Assembly (NCBI GenBank): GCA_032622095.1
Contig: CP136069.1
Span: 171,670,394-171,734,393 of the forward strand
Length of the DNA stretch: 64,000 nucleotides
Reading direction: 5' to 3'
DNA from: Siphonodentalium dalli
Lineage: Eukaryota; Mollusca; Scaphopoda; Gadilida; Siphonodentaliidae
The notes under the pieces: model-generated
Told to the model about the DNA's origin: nothing
Seen by the model: only the letters and a program-made list of their open reading frames with translations
Databases searched by the model: none
Made by a program: the position numbers and the translations under genes
Shown here: piece after piece, positions 32,125 through 48,933 of the stretch
How the letters are laid out: each line of letters begins with the position of its first letter
Position numbering within the stretch: position 1 is the stretch's first letter

Positions 32125-35100
32125 CACTTATCACATCCATCTGGCTTCATATCACTAATGGCATTATCAGTTAAACACTTATCACATCCATCTGGCTTCA
32201 TATCACTAATGGCATTATCAGTTAAATACTTATCACATCCATATGGCTTCATATCACTAATGGCATTATCAGTTAAACACTTATCACATCCATCTGGCTT
32301 CATATCACTAATTGCATTATCAGTTAAACACTTATCACATCCATCTGGCTTCATATCACTAATGGCATCATCAGTTAAACACTTATCACATCCATCTGGC
32401 TTCATATCACTAATGGCATTATCAGTTAAACACTTATCACATCCATCTGGCTTCATATCACTAATGGCATTATCAGTTAAACACTTATCACATCCATCTG
32501 GCTTCATATCACTAATGGCATTATCAGTTAAACACTTATCACATCCATCTGGCTTCATATCACTAATGGCATTATCAGTTAAACACTTATCACATCCATC
32601 TGGCTTCATATCACTAATGTCATTATCAGTTAAACACTTATCACATCCATCTGGCTTCATATCACTAATGTCATTATCAGTTAAACACTTATCACATCCA
32701 TCTGACTGCATATCACTAATGGCATTATCAGTTAAACACTTATCACATCCATCTGGCTTCATATCACTAATGGCATTATCAGTTAAACACTTATCACATC
32801 CATCTGACTTCATATCACTAATGTCATTATCAGTTAAACACTTATCACATCCATCTGGCTTCATATCACTAATGGCATCATCAGTTAAACACTTATCACA
32901 TCCAGCTGGCTTCATATCACTAATGGCACCATCAGTTAAACACTTATCACATCCATCTGGCTTCATATCACTAATGACATTATCAGTTAAACACTTATCA
33001 CATCCATCTGACTTCATATCACTAATGTCATTATCAGTTAAACACTTATCACATCCATCTGGCTTCATATCACTAATGGCATCATCAGTTAAACACTTAT
33101 CACATCCATCTGGCTTCATATCACTAACGGCATTATCAGTTAAACACTTATCACATCCATCTGGCTTCATATCACTAATGGCATTATCAGTTAAACGCTT
33201 ATCACATCCATCTGGCTTTATATCACTAATGGCATCATCAGTTAAACACTTATCACATCCATCTGGCTTCATATCACTAATGGAATTATCAGTTAAACAC
33301 TTATCACATCCATCTGACTTCATATCACTAATGTCATTATCAGTTAAACACTTATCACATCCATCTGACTTCATATCACTAATGGCATTATCAGTTAAAC
33401 ACTTATCACATCCATCTGGCTTCATATCACTAATGGTATTATCAGTTAAACACTTACCACATCCATCTGGCTTCATATCACTAATGGCATCATCAGTTAA
33501 ACACTTATCACATCCATCTGACTTCATATCACTAATGTCATTATCAGTTAAACACTTATCACATCCATCTGACTTCATATCACTAATGTCATTATCAGTT
33601 AAACGCTTATCACATCCATCTGGCTTCATATCACTAATGGCATTATCAGTTAAACACTTATCACATCCATCTGGCTTCATATCACTAATGGCATCATCAG
33701 TTAAACACTTATCACATCCATCTGGCTTCATATCACTAATGGCACCATCAATTAAACACTTATCACATCCATCTGGCTTCATATCACTAATTACATCATC
33801 AGTTAAACACTTATCACATCCATCTGGCTTCATATCACTAATGGCATCATCAGTTAAACACTTATCACATCCATCTGACTTCATATCACTAATGTCATTA
33901 TCAGTTAAACACTTATCACATCCATCTGGCTTTATATCACTAATGGCATCATCAGTTAAACACTTATCACATCCATCTGGCTTCATATCACTAATGGAAT
34001 TATCAGTTAAACACTTATCACATCCATCTGACTTCATATCACTAATGTCATTATCAGTTAAACACTTATCACATCCATCTGACTTCATATCACTAATGGC
34101 ATTATCAGTTAAACACTTATCACATCCATCTGGCTTCATATCACTAATGGTATTATCAGTTAACCACTTACCACATCCATCTGGCTTCATATCACTAATG
34201 GCATCATCAGTTAAACACTTATCACATCCATCTGACTTCATATCACTAATGTCATTATCAGTTAAACACTTATCACATCCATCTGACTTCATATCACTAA
34301 TGTCACTATCAGTTAAACACTTATCACATCCATCTGGCTTCATATCACTAATGGCATTATCAGTTAAACACTTATCACATCCATCTGGCTTCATATCACT
34401 AATGGCATCATCAGTTAAACACTTATCACATCCATCTGGCTTCATATCACTAATGGCATCATCAATTAAACACTTATCACATCCATCTGGCTTCATATCA
34501 CTAATTACATCATCAGTTAAACACTTATCACATCCATCTGGCTTCATATCACTAATGGCATCATCAGTTAAACACTTATCATATCCATCTGGCTTCATAT
34601 CACTAATGGCATTATCAGTTAAACACTTATCACATCCATTTGGCTTCATATCACTAATGTCATTATCAGTTAAACGCTTATCACATCCATCTGGCTTCAT
34701 ATCACTAATGGCATCATCAGTTAAACACTTATCACATCCATCTGGCTTCATATCACTAATGGCATTATCAGTTAAACACTTATCACATCCATCTGGCTTC
34801 ATATCACTAATGGCATTATCAGTTAAACACTTATCACATCCATCTGGCTTCATATCACTAATGGCATCATCAGTTAAACACTTATCACATCCATCTGGCT
34901 TCATATCACTAATGGCATTATCAGTTAAACGCTTATCACATCCATCTGGCTTCATATCACAAATGGCATTATCAGTTAAACGCTTATCACATCCATCGGG
35001 CTTCATATCACTAATGGCATAATCAGTTAAACGCTTATTACCTCCATCTGGCCTCATATCACTAATGGCATTATCAGTTAAACACTTATCACATCCATCT

Positions 35101-38100
35101 GGCTTCATATCAATAATGGCATTATCAGTTAGACACTTATCACATCCATCTGGCTTCATATCACGAATGGCATCATCAATTAAACACTTATCACATCCAT
35201 CTGGCTTCATATCACTAATGGCATCATCTGTTAAACACTTATCACATCCATCTGGCTTCATATCACTAATGGCATTATCAGTTAAACACTTATCACATCC
35301 ATCTGGCTTCATATCACTAATGGCATTATCAGTTAAACACTTATCACATCCATTTGGCTTCATATCACTAATGTCATTATCAGTTAAACGCTTATCACAT
35401 CCATCTGGCTTCATATCACTAATGGCATTATCAGTTAAAGACTTATCACATCCATCTGGCTTCATATCACTAATGGCATTATCAGTTTAACAATTATCAC
35501 ATCCATCTGGCTTCATATCACTAATGGCATTATCAGTTAAACACTTATCACATCCATCTGGCTTCATATCACTAATGGCATTATCAGTTAAACACTTATC
35601 ACATCCATCTGGCTTCATATCACTAATGGCATCATCAGTTAAACACTTATCACATCCATCTGGCTTCATATCACTAATGGCATTATCAGTTAAACACTTA
35701 TCACATCCATCTGGCTTCATATCACTAATGTCATTATCAGTTAAACGCTTATCACATCCATCGGGCTTCATATCACTAATGGCATTATCAGTTAAACACT
35801 TATCACATCCATCTGGCTTCATATCACTAATGGCATTATCAGTTAAACACTTATCACATCCATCTGGCTTCATATCACTAATGGCATCATCAGTTAAACA
35901 CTTATCACATCCATCTGGCTTCATATCACTAATGGCATTATCAGTTAAACACTTATCACATCCATCTGGCTTCATATCACTAATGGCATTATCAGTTAAA
36001 CGCTTATCACATCCATCTGGCTTCATATCACTAATGGCATTATCAGTTAAAGACTTATCACATCCATCTGGCTTCATACCACTAATGGCATTATCAGTTA
36101 AAGACTTATCACATCCATCTGGCTTCATATCACTAATGGCATTATCAGTTAAAGACTTATCACATCCATCTGGCTTCATATCACTAATGGCATTATCAGT
36201 TAAACACTTATCACATCCATCTGGCTTCATATCACTAATGGCATTATCAGTTAAACACTTATCACATCCATCTGGCTTCATATCAATAATGGCATTATCA
36301 GTTAAACACTTATCACATCCATCTGGCTTCATATCTCTAATGGCATTATCAGTTAAACACTTATCACATCAATCTGGCTTCATATCACTAATGTCATTAT
36401 CAGTTAAACGCTTATCACATCCATCTGGCTTCATATCACTAATGGCATTATCAGTTAAACACTTATCACATCCATCTGGCTTCATATCACTAATGGCATT
36501 ATCAGTTAAACACTTATCACATCCATCTGGCTTCATATCACTAATGGCATTATCAGTTAAACACTTATCACATCCATCTGGCTTCATATCACTAATGGCA
36601 TTATCAGTTAAACACTTATCACATCCATTTGGCTTCATATCACTAATGTCATTATCAGTTAAACGCTTATCACATCCATCTGGCTTCATATCACTAATGG
36701 CATTATCAGTTAAAGACTTATCACATCCATCTGGCTTCATATCACTAATGGCATTATCAGTTAAACAATTATCACATCCATCTGGCTTCATATCACTAAT
36801 GGCATTATCAGTTAAACACTTATAACATCCATCTGGCTTCATATCACTAATGGCATTATCAGTTGAACACTTATCACATCCATCTGGCTTCATATCACTA
36901 ATGGCATCATCAGTTAAACACTTATCACATCCATCTGGCTTCATATCACTAATGTCATTATCAGTTAAACACTTATCACATCCATCTGGCTTCATATCAC
37001 TAATGGCATTATCAGTTAAACACTTATCACATCCATCTGGCTTCATATCACTAATGGCATTATCAGTTAAACACTTATCACATCCATCTGGCTTCATATC
37101 ACTAATGGCATCATCAGTTAAACACTTATCACATCCATCTGGCTTCATATCACTAATGGCATTATCAGTTAAACACTTATCACATCCATCGGGCTTCATA
37201 TCACTAATGGCATTATCAGTTAAACACTTATCACATCCATCTGGCTTCATATCACTAATGGCATTATCAGTTAAACACTTATCACATCCATCTGGCTTCA
37301 TATCACTAATGGCATCATCAGTTAAACACTTATCACATCCATCTGGCTTCATATCACTAATGGCATTATCAGTTAAACACTTATCACATCCATCTGGCTT
37401 CATATCACTAATGGCATTATCAGTTAAACACTTATCACATCCATCTGACTTCATATCACTAATGGCATTATCAGTTAAACACTTATCACATCCATCTGGC
37501 TTCATATCACTAATGGCATTATCAGTTAAAGACTTATCACATCCATCTGGCTTCATATCACTAATGGCATTATCAGTTAAAGACTTATCACATCCATCTG
37601 GCTTCATATCACTAATGGCATTATCAGTTAAACACTTATCACATCCATCTGGCTTCATATCACTAATGGCATTATCAGTTAAACACTTATCACATCCATC
37701 TGGCTTCATATCAATAATGGCATTATCAGTTAAACACTTATCACATCCATCTGGCTTCATATCACTAATGGCATCATCAGTTAAACACTTATCACATCCA
37801 TCTGGCTTCATATCACTAATGGCATTATCAGTTAAACACTTATCACATCAATCTGGCTTCATATCACTAATGTCATTATCAGTTAAACGCTTATCACATC
37901 CATCTGGCTTCATATCACTAATGGCATTATCAGTTAAACACTTATCACATCCATCTGGCTTCATATCACTAATGGCATTATCAGTTAAACACTTATCACA
38001 TCCATCTGGCTTCATATCACTAATGGCATTATCAGTTAAACACTTATCACATCCATCTGGCTTCATATCACTAATGGCATTATCAGTTAAACACTTATCA

Positions 38101-41100
38101 CATCCACCTGGCTTCATATCACTAATGGCATTATCAGTTAAACACTTATCACATCCATCTGGCTTCATATCACTAATGGCATTATCAGTTAAACACTTAT
38201 CACATCCATCTGGCTTCATATCACTAATGGCATTATCAGTTAAACACTTATCACATCCATCTGGCTTCATATCACTAATGGCATTATCAGTTAAAGACTT
38301 ATCACATCCATCTGGCTTCATGTCACTAATGGCATTATCAGTTAAAGACTTATCACATCCATCTGGCTTCATATCACTAATGGCATTATCAGTTAAACAC
38401 TTATCACATCCATCTGGCTTCATATCACTAAAGGCATTATCAGTTAAACACTTATCACATCCATCTGGCTTCATATCACTAATGGCATCATCAGTTAAAC
38501 ACTTATCACATCCATCTGGCTTCATATCACTAATGGCATTATCAGTTAAACTCTTATCACATCCATCTGGCTTCATATCACTAATGGCATTATCAGTTAA
38601 ACACTTATCACATCCATCTGACTTCATATCACTAATGGCATTATCAATTAAACACTTATCACATCCATCTGGCTTCATATCACTAATGGCATTATCAGTT
38701 AAACACTTATCACATCCAGCTGGCTTCATATCACTAATGGCATTATCAGTTAAACACTTATCACATCCATCTGGCTTCATATCACTAATGGCATTATCAG
38801 TTAAACACTTATCACATCCATCTGGCTTCATATCACTAATGGCATTATCAGTTAAACACTTATCACATCCATCTGGCTTCATATCACTAATGGCATTATC
38901 AGTTAAACACTTATCACATCCATCTGGCTTCATATCACTAATGGCATTATCAGCTAAACACTTATCACGTCCATCTGGCTTCATATCACTAATGGCATCA
39001 TCAGTTAAACACTTATCACATCCATCTGGCTTCATATCACTAATGGCATTATCAGATAAACACCTATCACATCCATCTGGCTTCATATCACTAATGGCAT
39101 TATCAGTTAAACACTTATCACATTCATCTGGCTTCATATCACTAATGGCATCATCAGTTAAACACTTATCACATCCATCTGGCTTCATATCACTAATGGC
39201 ATTATCAGTTAAACACTTATCACATCCATCTGGCTTCATATCACTAATGGCATTATCAGTTAAACACTTATCACATTCATCTGGCTTCATATCACTAATG
39301 GCATCATCAGTTAAACACTTATCACATCCATCTGGCTTCATATCACTAATGGCATTATCAGATAAACACCTATCACATCCATCTGGCTTCATATCACTAA
39401 TGGCATTATCAGTTAAACACTTATCACATCCATCTGGCTTCATATCACTAATGGCATTATCAGTTAAACACTTATCACATCCATATGGCTTCATATCACT
39501 AATGGAATCATCAGTTAAACACTTATCACATCAATCTGGCTTCATATCACTAATGGCATTATCAGCTAAACACTTATCACATCCATCTGGCTTCATATCA
39601 CTAATGGCATCATCAGTTAAACACTTATCACATCCATCTGGCTTCATATCACTAATGGCATTATCAGTTAAACACTTATCACATCCATCTGGCTTCATAT
39701 CACAAATGGCATTATCAGTTAAACACTTATCACATCCATCTGGCTTCATATCACTAATGTCACTATCAGTTAAACACTTATCACATCCATCTGGCTTCAT
39801 ATCACTAATGGCATTATCAGTTAAACACTTATCACATCCATCTGGCTTCATATCACTAATGACATTATCAGTTAAACACTTATCACATCCATCTGGCTTC
39901 ATATCACTAATGGCATTATCAGTTAAACACTTATCGCATCCATCTGACTTCATATCACTAATGGCATTATCAGTTAAACACCTATCACATCCATCTGGCT
40001 TCATATCACTAATGGCATCATCAGTTAAACACTTATCACATCCATCTGGCTTCATATCACTAATGGCATTATCAGTTAAACACTTATCACATCCATCTGG
40101 CTTCATATCACTAATGGCATCATCAGTTAAACACTTATCACATCCATCTGGCTTCATATCACTAATGGCATTATCAGTTAAACACTTATCACATCCAGCT
40201 GGCTTCATATCACTAATGGCATCACCAGTTAAACACTTATCACATCCATCTGGCTTCATATCACTAATGGCATTATCAGTTAAACACTTATCACATCCAT
40301 CTGGCTTCATATCACTAATGGCATTGTCAGTTAAACACTTATCACATCCATCTGGCTTCATATCACTAATGGCATTATCAGTTAAACACTTATCACATCC
40401 ATCTGGCTTCATATCACTAATGGCATTATCAGCTAAACACTTATCACGTCCATCTGGCTTCATATCACTAATGGCATCATCAGTTAAACACTTATCACAT
40501 CCATCTGGCTTCATATCACTAATGGCATTATCAGATAAACACCTATCACATCCATCTGGCTTCATATCACTAATGGCATTATCAGTTAAACACTTATCGC
40601 ATCCATCTGACTTCATATCACTAATGGCATTATCAGTTAAACACCTATCACATCCATCTGGCTTCATATCACTAATGGCATCATCAGTTAAACACTTATC
40701 ACATCCATCTGGCTTCATATCACTAATGGCATTATCAGTTAAACACTTATCACATCCATCTGGCTTCATATCACTAATGGCATCATCAGTTAAACACTTA
40801 TCACATCCATCTGGCTTCATATCACTAATGGCATTATCAGTTAAACACTTATCACATCCAGCTGGCTTCATATCACTAATGGCATCACCAGTTAAACACT
40901 TATCACATCCATCTGGCTTCATATCACTAATGGCATTATCAGTTAAACACTTATCACATCCATCTGGCTTCATATCACTAATGGCATTGTCAGTTAAACA
41001 CTTATCACATCCATCTGGCTTCATATCACTAATGGCATTATCAGTTAAACACTTATCACATCCATCTGGCTTCATATCACTAATGGCATTATCAGCTAAA

Positions 41101-43275
41101 CACTTATCACGTCCATCTGGCTTCATATCACTAATGGCATCATCAGTTAAACACTTATCACATCCATCTGGCTTCATATCACTAATGGCATTATCAGATA
41201 AACACCTATCACATCCATCTGGCTTCATATTACTAATGGCATTATCAGTTAAACACTTATCACATTCATCTGGCTTCATATCACTAATGGCATTATCAGT
41301 TAAACACTTATCACATCCATCTGGCTTCATATCACTAATGGCATTATCAGTTAAACACTTATCACATCCATCTGGCTTCATATCACTAATGGCATTATCA
41401 GTTAAACACTTATCACATTCATCTGGCTTCATATCACTAATGGCATCATCAGTTAAACACTTATCACATCCATCTGGCTTCATATCACTAATGGCATTAT
41501 CAGATAAACACCTATCACATCCATCTGGCTTCATATCACTAATGGCATTATCAGTTAAACACTTATCACATCCATCTGGCTTCATATCACTAATGGCATT
41601 ATCAGTTAAACACTTATCACATCCATATGGCTTCATATCACTAATGGCATCATCAGTTAAACACTTATCACATCCATCTGGCTTCATATCACTAATGGCA
41701 TTATCAGCTAAACACTTATCACATCCATCTGGCTTCATATCACTAATGGCATCATCAGTTAAACACTTATCACATCCATCTGGCTTCATATCACTAATGG
41801 CATTATCAGTTAAACACTTATCACATCCATCTGGCTTCATATCACAAATGGCATTATCAGTTAAACACTTATCACATCCATCTGGCTTCATATCACTAAT
41901 GTCACTATCAGTTAAACACTTATCACATCCATCTGGCTTCATATCACTAATGGCATTATCAGTTAAACACTTATCACATCCATCTGGCTTCATATCACTA
42001 ATGACATTATCAGTTAAACACTTATCACATCCATCTGGCTTCATATCACTAATGGCATTATCAGTTAAACACTTATCGCATCCATCTGACTTCATATCAC
42101 TAATGGCATTATCAGTTAAACACCTATCACATCCATCTGGCTTCATATCACTAATGGCATCATCAGTTAAACACTTATCACATCCATCTGGCTTCATATC
42201 ACTAATGGCATTATCAGTTAAACACTTATCACATCCATCTGGCTTCATATCACTAATGGCATCATCAGTTAAACACTTATCACATCCATCTGGCTTCATA
42301 TCACTTATGGCATTACCAGTTAAACACTTATCACATCCATCTTGCTTCATATCACTAATGGCATCACCAGTTAAACACTTATCACATCCATCTGGCTTCA
42401 TATCACTAATGGCATCATCAGTTAAACACTTATCACATCCATCTGGCTTCATATCACTAATGGCATTGTCAGTTAAACACTTATCACATCCATCTGGCTT
42501 CATATCACTAATGGCATTGTCAGTTAAACACTTATCACATCCATCTGACTTCATATCACTAATGGCATTATCAGTTAAACACTTATCACATCCATCTGTC
42601 TTCATATCACTAATGGCATTATCAGTTAAACACTTATCACATCCATCTGTCTTCATATCACTAATGGCATTATCAGTTAAACACTTATCACATCCATCTG
42701 ACTTCATATCACTAATGGCATTATCAGTTAAATACTTATCACATCCATCTGGCTTCATATCACTAATGGCATCACCAGTTAAACACTTATCACATCCATC
42801 TGGCTTCATATCACTAATGGCATCATCAGTTAAACACTTATCACATCCATCTGGCTTCATATCACTAATGGCATTGTCAGTTAAACACTTATCACATCCA
42901 TCTGGCTTCATATCACTAATGGCATTGTCAGTTAAACACTTATCACATCCATCTGACTTCATATCACTAATGGCATTATCAGTTAAACACTTATCACATC
43001 CATCTGTCTTCATATCACTAATGGCATTATCAGTTAAACACTTATCAGATCCATCTGTCTTCATATCACTAATGGCATTATCAGTTAAACACTTATCACA
43101 TCCATCTGACTTCATATCACTAATGGCATTATCAGTTAAATACTTATCACATCCATCTGGCTTCATATCACTAATGGCATTATCAGTTAAACACTTATCA
43201 CATCCATCTGACTTCATATCACTAATGGCATTATCAGTTAAACATTTATCACATCCAACTGACTTCATATCACTA

Positions 43276-45773
43276 TGGCATTATCAGTTAAACACTTATC
43301 ACATCCATCTGGCTTCATATCACTAATGGCATTATCAGTTAAACACTTATCACATCCATCTGGCTTCATATCACTAATGGCATTATCAGTTAAACACTTA
43401 TCACATCCATCTGGCTTCATATCACTAATGGCATTATCAGTTAAATACTTATCACATCCATCTGGCTTCATATCACTAATGGCATCATCAGTTAAACACT
43501 TATCACATCCATCTGGCTTCATATCACTAATGGCATTATCAGTTAAACACTTATCACATCCATCTGGCTTCATATCACTAATGGCATTATCAGTTAAACA
43601 CTTATCACATCCATCTGGCTTCATATCACTAATGGCATTATCAGTTAAACACTTATCACATCCATCTGGCTTCATATCACTAATGGCATTATCAGTTAAA
43701 CACTTATCACATTCATCTGGCTTCATATCACTAATGGCATCATCAGTTAAACACTTATCACATCCATCTGGCTTCATATCACTAATGGCATTATCAGATA
43801 AACACCTATCACATCCATCTGGCTTCATATCACTAATGGCATTATCAGTTAAACACTTATCACATCCATCTGGCTTCATATCACTAATGGCATTATCAGT
43901 TAAACACTTATCACATCCATATGGCTTCATATCACTAATGGCATCATCAGTTAAACACTTATCACATCCATCTGGCTTCATATCACTAATGGCATTATCA
44001 GCTAAACACTTATCACATCCATCTGGCTTCATATCACTAATGGCATCATCAGTTAAACACTTATCACATCCATCTGGCTTCATATCACTAATGGCATTAT
44101 CAGTTAAACACTTATCACATCCATCTGGCTTCATATCACAAATGGCATTATCAGTTAAACACTTATCACATCCATCTGGCTTCATATCACTAATGGCATT
44201 ATCAGCTAAACACTTATCACATCCATCTGGCTTCATATCACTAATGGCATCATCAGTTAAACACTTATCACATCCATCTGGCTTCATATCACTAATGGCA
44301 TTATCAGTTAAACACTTATCACATCCATCTGGCTTCATATCACAAATGGCATTATCAGTTAAACACTTATCACATCCATCTGGCTTCATATCACTAATGT
44401 CACTATCAGTTAAACACTTATCACATCCATCTGGCTTCATATCACTAATGGCATTATCAGTTAAACACTTATCACATCCATCTGGCTTCATATCACTAAT
44501 GACATTATCAATTAAACACTTATCACATCCATCTGGCTTCATATCACTAATGGCATTATCAGTTAAACACTTATCGCATCCATCTGACTTCATATCACTA
44601 ATGGCATTATCAGTTAAACACCTATCACATCCATCTGGCTTCATATCACTAATGGCATCATCAGTTAAACACTTATCACATCCATCTGGCTTCATATCAC
44701 TAATGGCATTATCAGTTAAACACTTATCACATCCATCTGGCTTCATATCACTAATGGCATCATCAGTTAAACACTTATCACATCCATCTGGCTTCATATC
44801 ACTTATGGCATTACCAGTTAAACACTTATCACATCCATCTGGCTTCATATCACTAATGGCATCACCAGTTAAACACTTATCACATCCATCTGGCTTCATA
44901 TCACTAATGGCATCATCAGTTAAACACTTATCACATCCATCTGGCTTCATATCACTAATGGCATTGTCAGTTAAACACTTATCACATCCATCTGGCTTCA
45001 TATCACTAATGGCATTGTCAGTTAAACACTTATCACATCCATCTGACTTCATATCACTAATGGCATTATCAGTTAAACACTTATCACATCCATCTGTCTT
45101 CATATCACTAATGGCATTATCAGTTAAACACTTATCACATCCATCTGTCTTCATATCACTAATGGCATTATCAGTTAAACACTTATCACATCCATCTGAC
45201 TTCATATCACTAATGGCATTATCAGTTAAATACTTATCACATCCATCTGGCTTCATATCACTAATGGCATCACCAGTTAAACACTTATCACATCCATCTG
45301 GCTTCATATCACTAATGGCATCATCAGTTAAACACTTATCACATCCATCTGGCTTCATATCACTAATGGCATTGTCAGTTAAACACTTATCACATCCATC
45401 TGGCTTCATATCACTAATGGCATTGTCAGTTAAACACTTATCACATCCATCTGACTTCATATCACTAATGGCATTATCAGTTAAACACTTATCACATCCA
45501 TCTGTCTTCATATCACTAATGGCATTATCAGTTAAACACTTATCAGATCCATCTGTCTTCATATCACTAATGGCATTATCAGTTAAACACTTATCACATC
45601 CATCTGACTTCATATCACTAATGGCATTATCAGTTAAATACTTATCACATCCATCTGGCTTCATATCACTAATGGCATTATCAGTTAAACACTTATCACA
45701 TCCATCTGACTTCATATCACTAATGGCATTATCAGTTAAACATTTATCACATCCAACTGACTTCATATCACTA
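43276..45773 (+). repeat. Higher-order block A, 49 monomers
   Basis: It runs between two copies of the marker 'tatcactatggcatt' (one A deleted). Its length is 49 x 51 - 1 = 2,498 bp. Its last monomers carry 'catttatcacatccaactga', as in blocks B and C. Confidence 0.9.
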
Positions 45774-46690
45774 TGGCATTATCAGTTAAACACTTATCAC
45801 ATCCATCTGGCTTCATATCACTAATGGCATTATCAGTTAAACACTTATCACATCCATCTGGCTTCATATCACTAATGGCATTATCAGTTAAACACTTATC
45901 ACATCCATCTGGCTTCATATCACTAATGGCATTATCAGTTAAATACTTATCACATCCATCTGGCTTCATATCACTAATGGCATCATCAGTTAAACACTTA
46001 TCACATCCATCTGGCTTCATATCACTAATGGCATTATCAGTTAAACACTTATCACATCCATCTGGCTTCATATCACTAATGGCATTATCAGTTAAACACT
46101 TATCACATCCATCTGGCTTCATATCACTAATGGCATTATCAGTTAAACACTTATCACATCCATCTGGCTTCATATCACTAATGGCATTATCAGTTAAACA
46201 CTTATCACATTCATCTGGCTTCATATCACTAATGGCATCATCAGTTAAACACTTATCACATCCATCTGGCTTCATATCACTAATGGCATTATCAGATAAA
46301 CACCTATCACATCCATCTGGCTTCATATCACTAATGGCATTATCAGTTAAACACTTATCACATCCATCTGGCTTCATATCACTAATGGCATTATCAGTTA
46401 AACACTTATCACATCCATATGGCTTCATATCACTAATGGCATCATCAGTTAAACACTTATCACATCCATCTGGCTTCATATCACTAATGGCATTATCAGT
46501 TAAACACTTATCACATCCATCTGACTTCATATCACTAATGGCATTATCAGTTAAATACTTATCACATCCATCTGGCTTCATATCACTAATGGCATTATCA
46601 GTTAAACACTTATCACATCCATCTGACTTCATATCACTAATGGCATTATCAGTTAAACATTTATCACATCCAACTGACTTCATATCACTA
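45774..46690 (+). repeat. Higher-order block B, 18 monomers
   Basis: Same start and end as block A, with 31 internal monomers missing. Length 18 x 51 - 1 = 917 bp. Confidence 0.9.
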
Positions 46691-48933
46691 TGGCATTATC
46701 AGTTAAACACTTATCACATCCATCTGGCTTCATATCACTAATGGCATTATCAGTTAAACACTTATCACATCCATCTGGCTTCATATCACTAATGGCATTA
46801 TCAGTTAAACACTTATCACATCCATCTGGCTTCATATCACTAATGGCATTATCAGTTAAATACTTATCACATCCATCTGGCTTCATATCACTAATGGCAT
46901 CATCAGTTAAACACTTATCACATCCATCTGGCTTCATATCACTAATGGCATTATCAGTTAAACACTTATCACATCCATCTGGCTTCATATCACTAATGGC
47001 ATTATCAGTTAAACACTTATCACATCCATCTGGCTTCATATCACTAATGGCATTATCAGTTAAACACTTATCACATCCATCTGGCTTCATATCACTAATG
47101 GCATTATCAGTTAAACACTTATCACATTCATCTGGCTTCATATCACTAATGGCATCATCAGTTAAACACTTATCACATCCATCTGGCTTCATATCACTAA
47201 TGGCATTATCAGATAAACACCTATCACATCCATCTGGCTTCATATCACTAATGGCATTATCAGTTAAACACTTATCACATCCATCTGGCTTCATATCACA
47301 AATGGCATTATCAGTTAAACACTTATCACATCCATCTGGCTTCATATCACTAATGGCATTATCAGCTAAACACTTATCACATCCATCTGGCTTCATATCA
47401 CTAATGGCATCATCAGTTAAACACTTATCACATCCATCTGGCTTCATATCACTAATGGCATTATCAGTTAAACACTTATCACATCCATCTGGCTTCATAT
47501 CACAAATGGCATTATCAGTTAAACACTTATCACATCCATCTGGCTTCATATCACTAATGTCACTATCAGTTAAACACTTATCACATCCATCTGGCTTCAT
47601 ATCACTAATGGCATTATCAGTTAAACACTTATCACATCCATCTGGCTTCATATCACTAATGACATTATCAGTTAAACACTTATCACATCCATCTGGCTTC
47701 ATATCACTAATGGCATTATCAGTTAAACACTTATCGCATCCATCTGACTTCATATCACTAATGGCATTATCAGTTAAACACCTATCACATCCATCTGGCT
47801 TCATATCACTAATGGCATCATCAGTTAAACACTTATCACATCCATCTGGCTTCATATCACTAATGGCATTATCAGTTAAACACTTATCACATCCATCTGG
47901 CTTCATATCACTAATGGCATCATCAGTTAAACACTTATCACATCCATCTGGCTTCATATCACTTATGGCATTACCAGTCAAACACTTATCACATCCATCT
48001 GGCTTCATATCACTAATGGCATCACCAGTTAAACACTTATCACATCCATCTGGCTTCATATCACTAATGGCATCATCAGTTAAACACTTATCACATCCAT
48101 CTGGCTTCATATCACTAATGGCATTGTCAGTTAAACACTTATCACATCCATCTGGCTTCATATCACTAATGGCATTGTCAGTTAAACACTTATCACATCC
48201 ATCTGACTTCATATCACTAATGGCATTATCAGTTAAACACTTATCACATCCATCTGTCTTCATATCACTAATGGCATTATCAGTTAAACACTTATCACAT
48301 CCATCTGTCTTCATATCACTAATGGCATTATCAGTTAAACACTTATCACATCCATCTGACTTCATATCACTAATGGCATTATCAGTTAAATACTTATCAC
48401 ATCCATCTGGCTTCATATCACTAATGGCATCACCAGTTAAACACTTATCACATCCATCTGGCTTCATATCACTAATGGCATCATCAGTTAAACACTTATC
48501 ACATCCATCTGGCTTCATATCACTAATGGCATTGTCAGTTAAACACTTATCACATCCATCTGGCTTCATATCACTAATGGCATTGTCAGTTAAACACTTA
48601 TCACATCCATCTGACTTCATATCACTAATGGCATTATCAGTTAAACACTTATCACATCCATCTGTCTTCATATCACTAATGGCATTATCAGTTAAACACT
48701 TATCAGATCCATCTGTCTTCATATCACTAATGGCATTATCAGTTAAACACTTATCACATCCATCTGACTTCATATCACTAATGGCATTATCAGTTAAATA
48801 CTTATCACATCCATCTGGCTTCATATCACTAATGGCATTATCAGTTAAACACTTATCACATCCATCTGACTTCATATCACTAATGGCATTATCAGTTAAA
48901 CATTTATCACATCCAACTGACTTCATATCACTA
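46691..48933 (+). repeat. Higher-order block C, 44 monomers
   Basis: Same start and end as block A, with 5 internal monomers missing. Length 44 x 51 - 1 = 2,243 bp. A further partial copy of the block start continues to about 49,930. Confidence 0.9.

Noticed and set aside
39531-43268. Minus-strand CxxC repeat frames as a cysteine-rich protein
   Set aside because: Same periodicity argument. Recurrent C-to-A changes create TGA stops in several blocks, and adjacent frames simply restart at the next ATG in the repeat.
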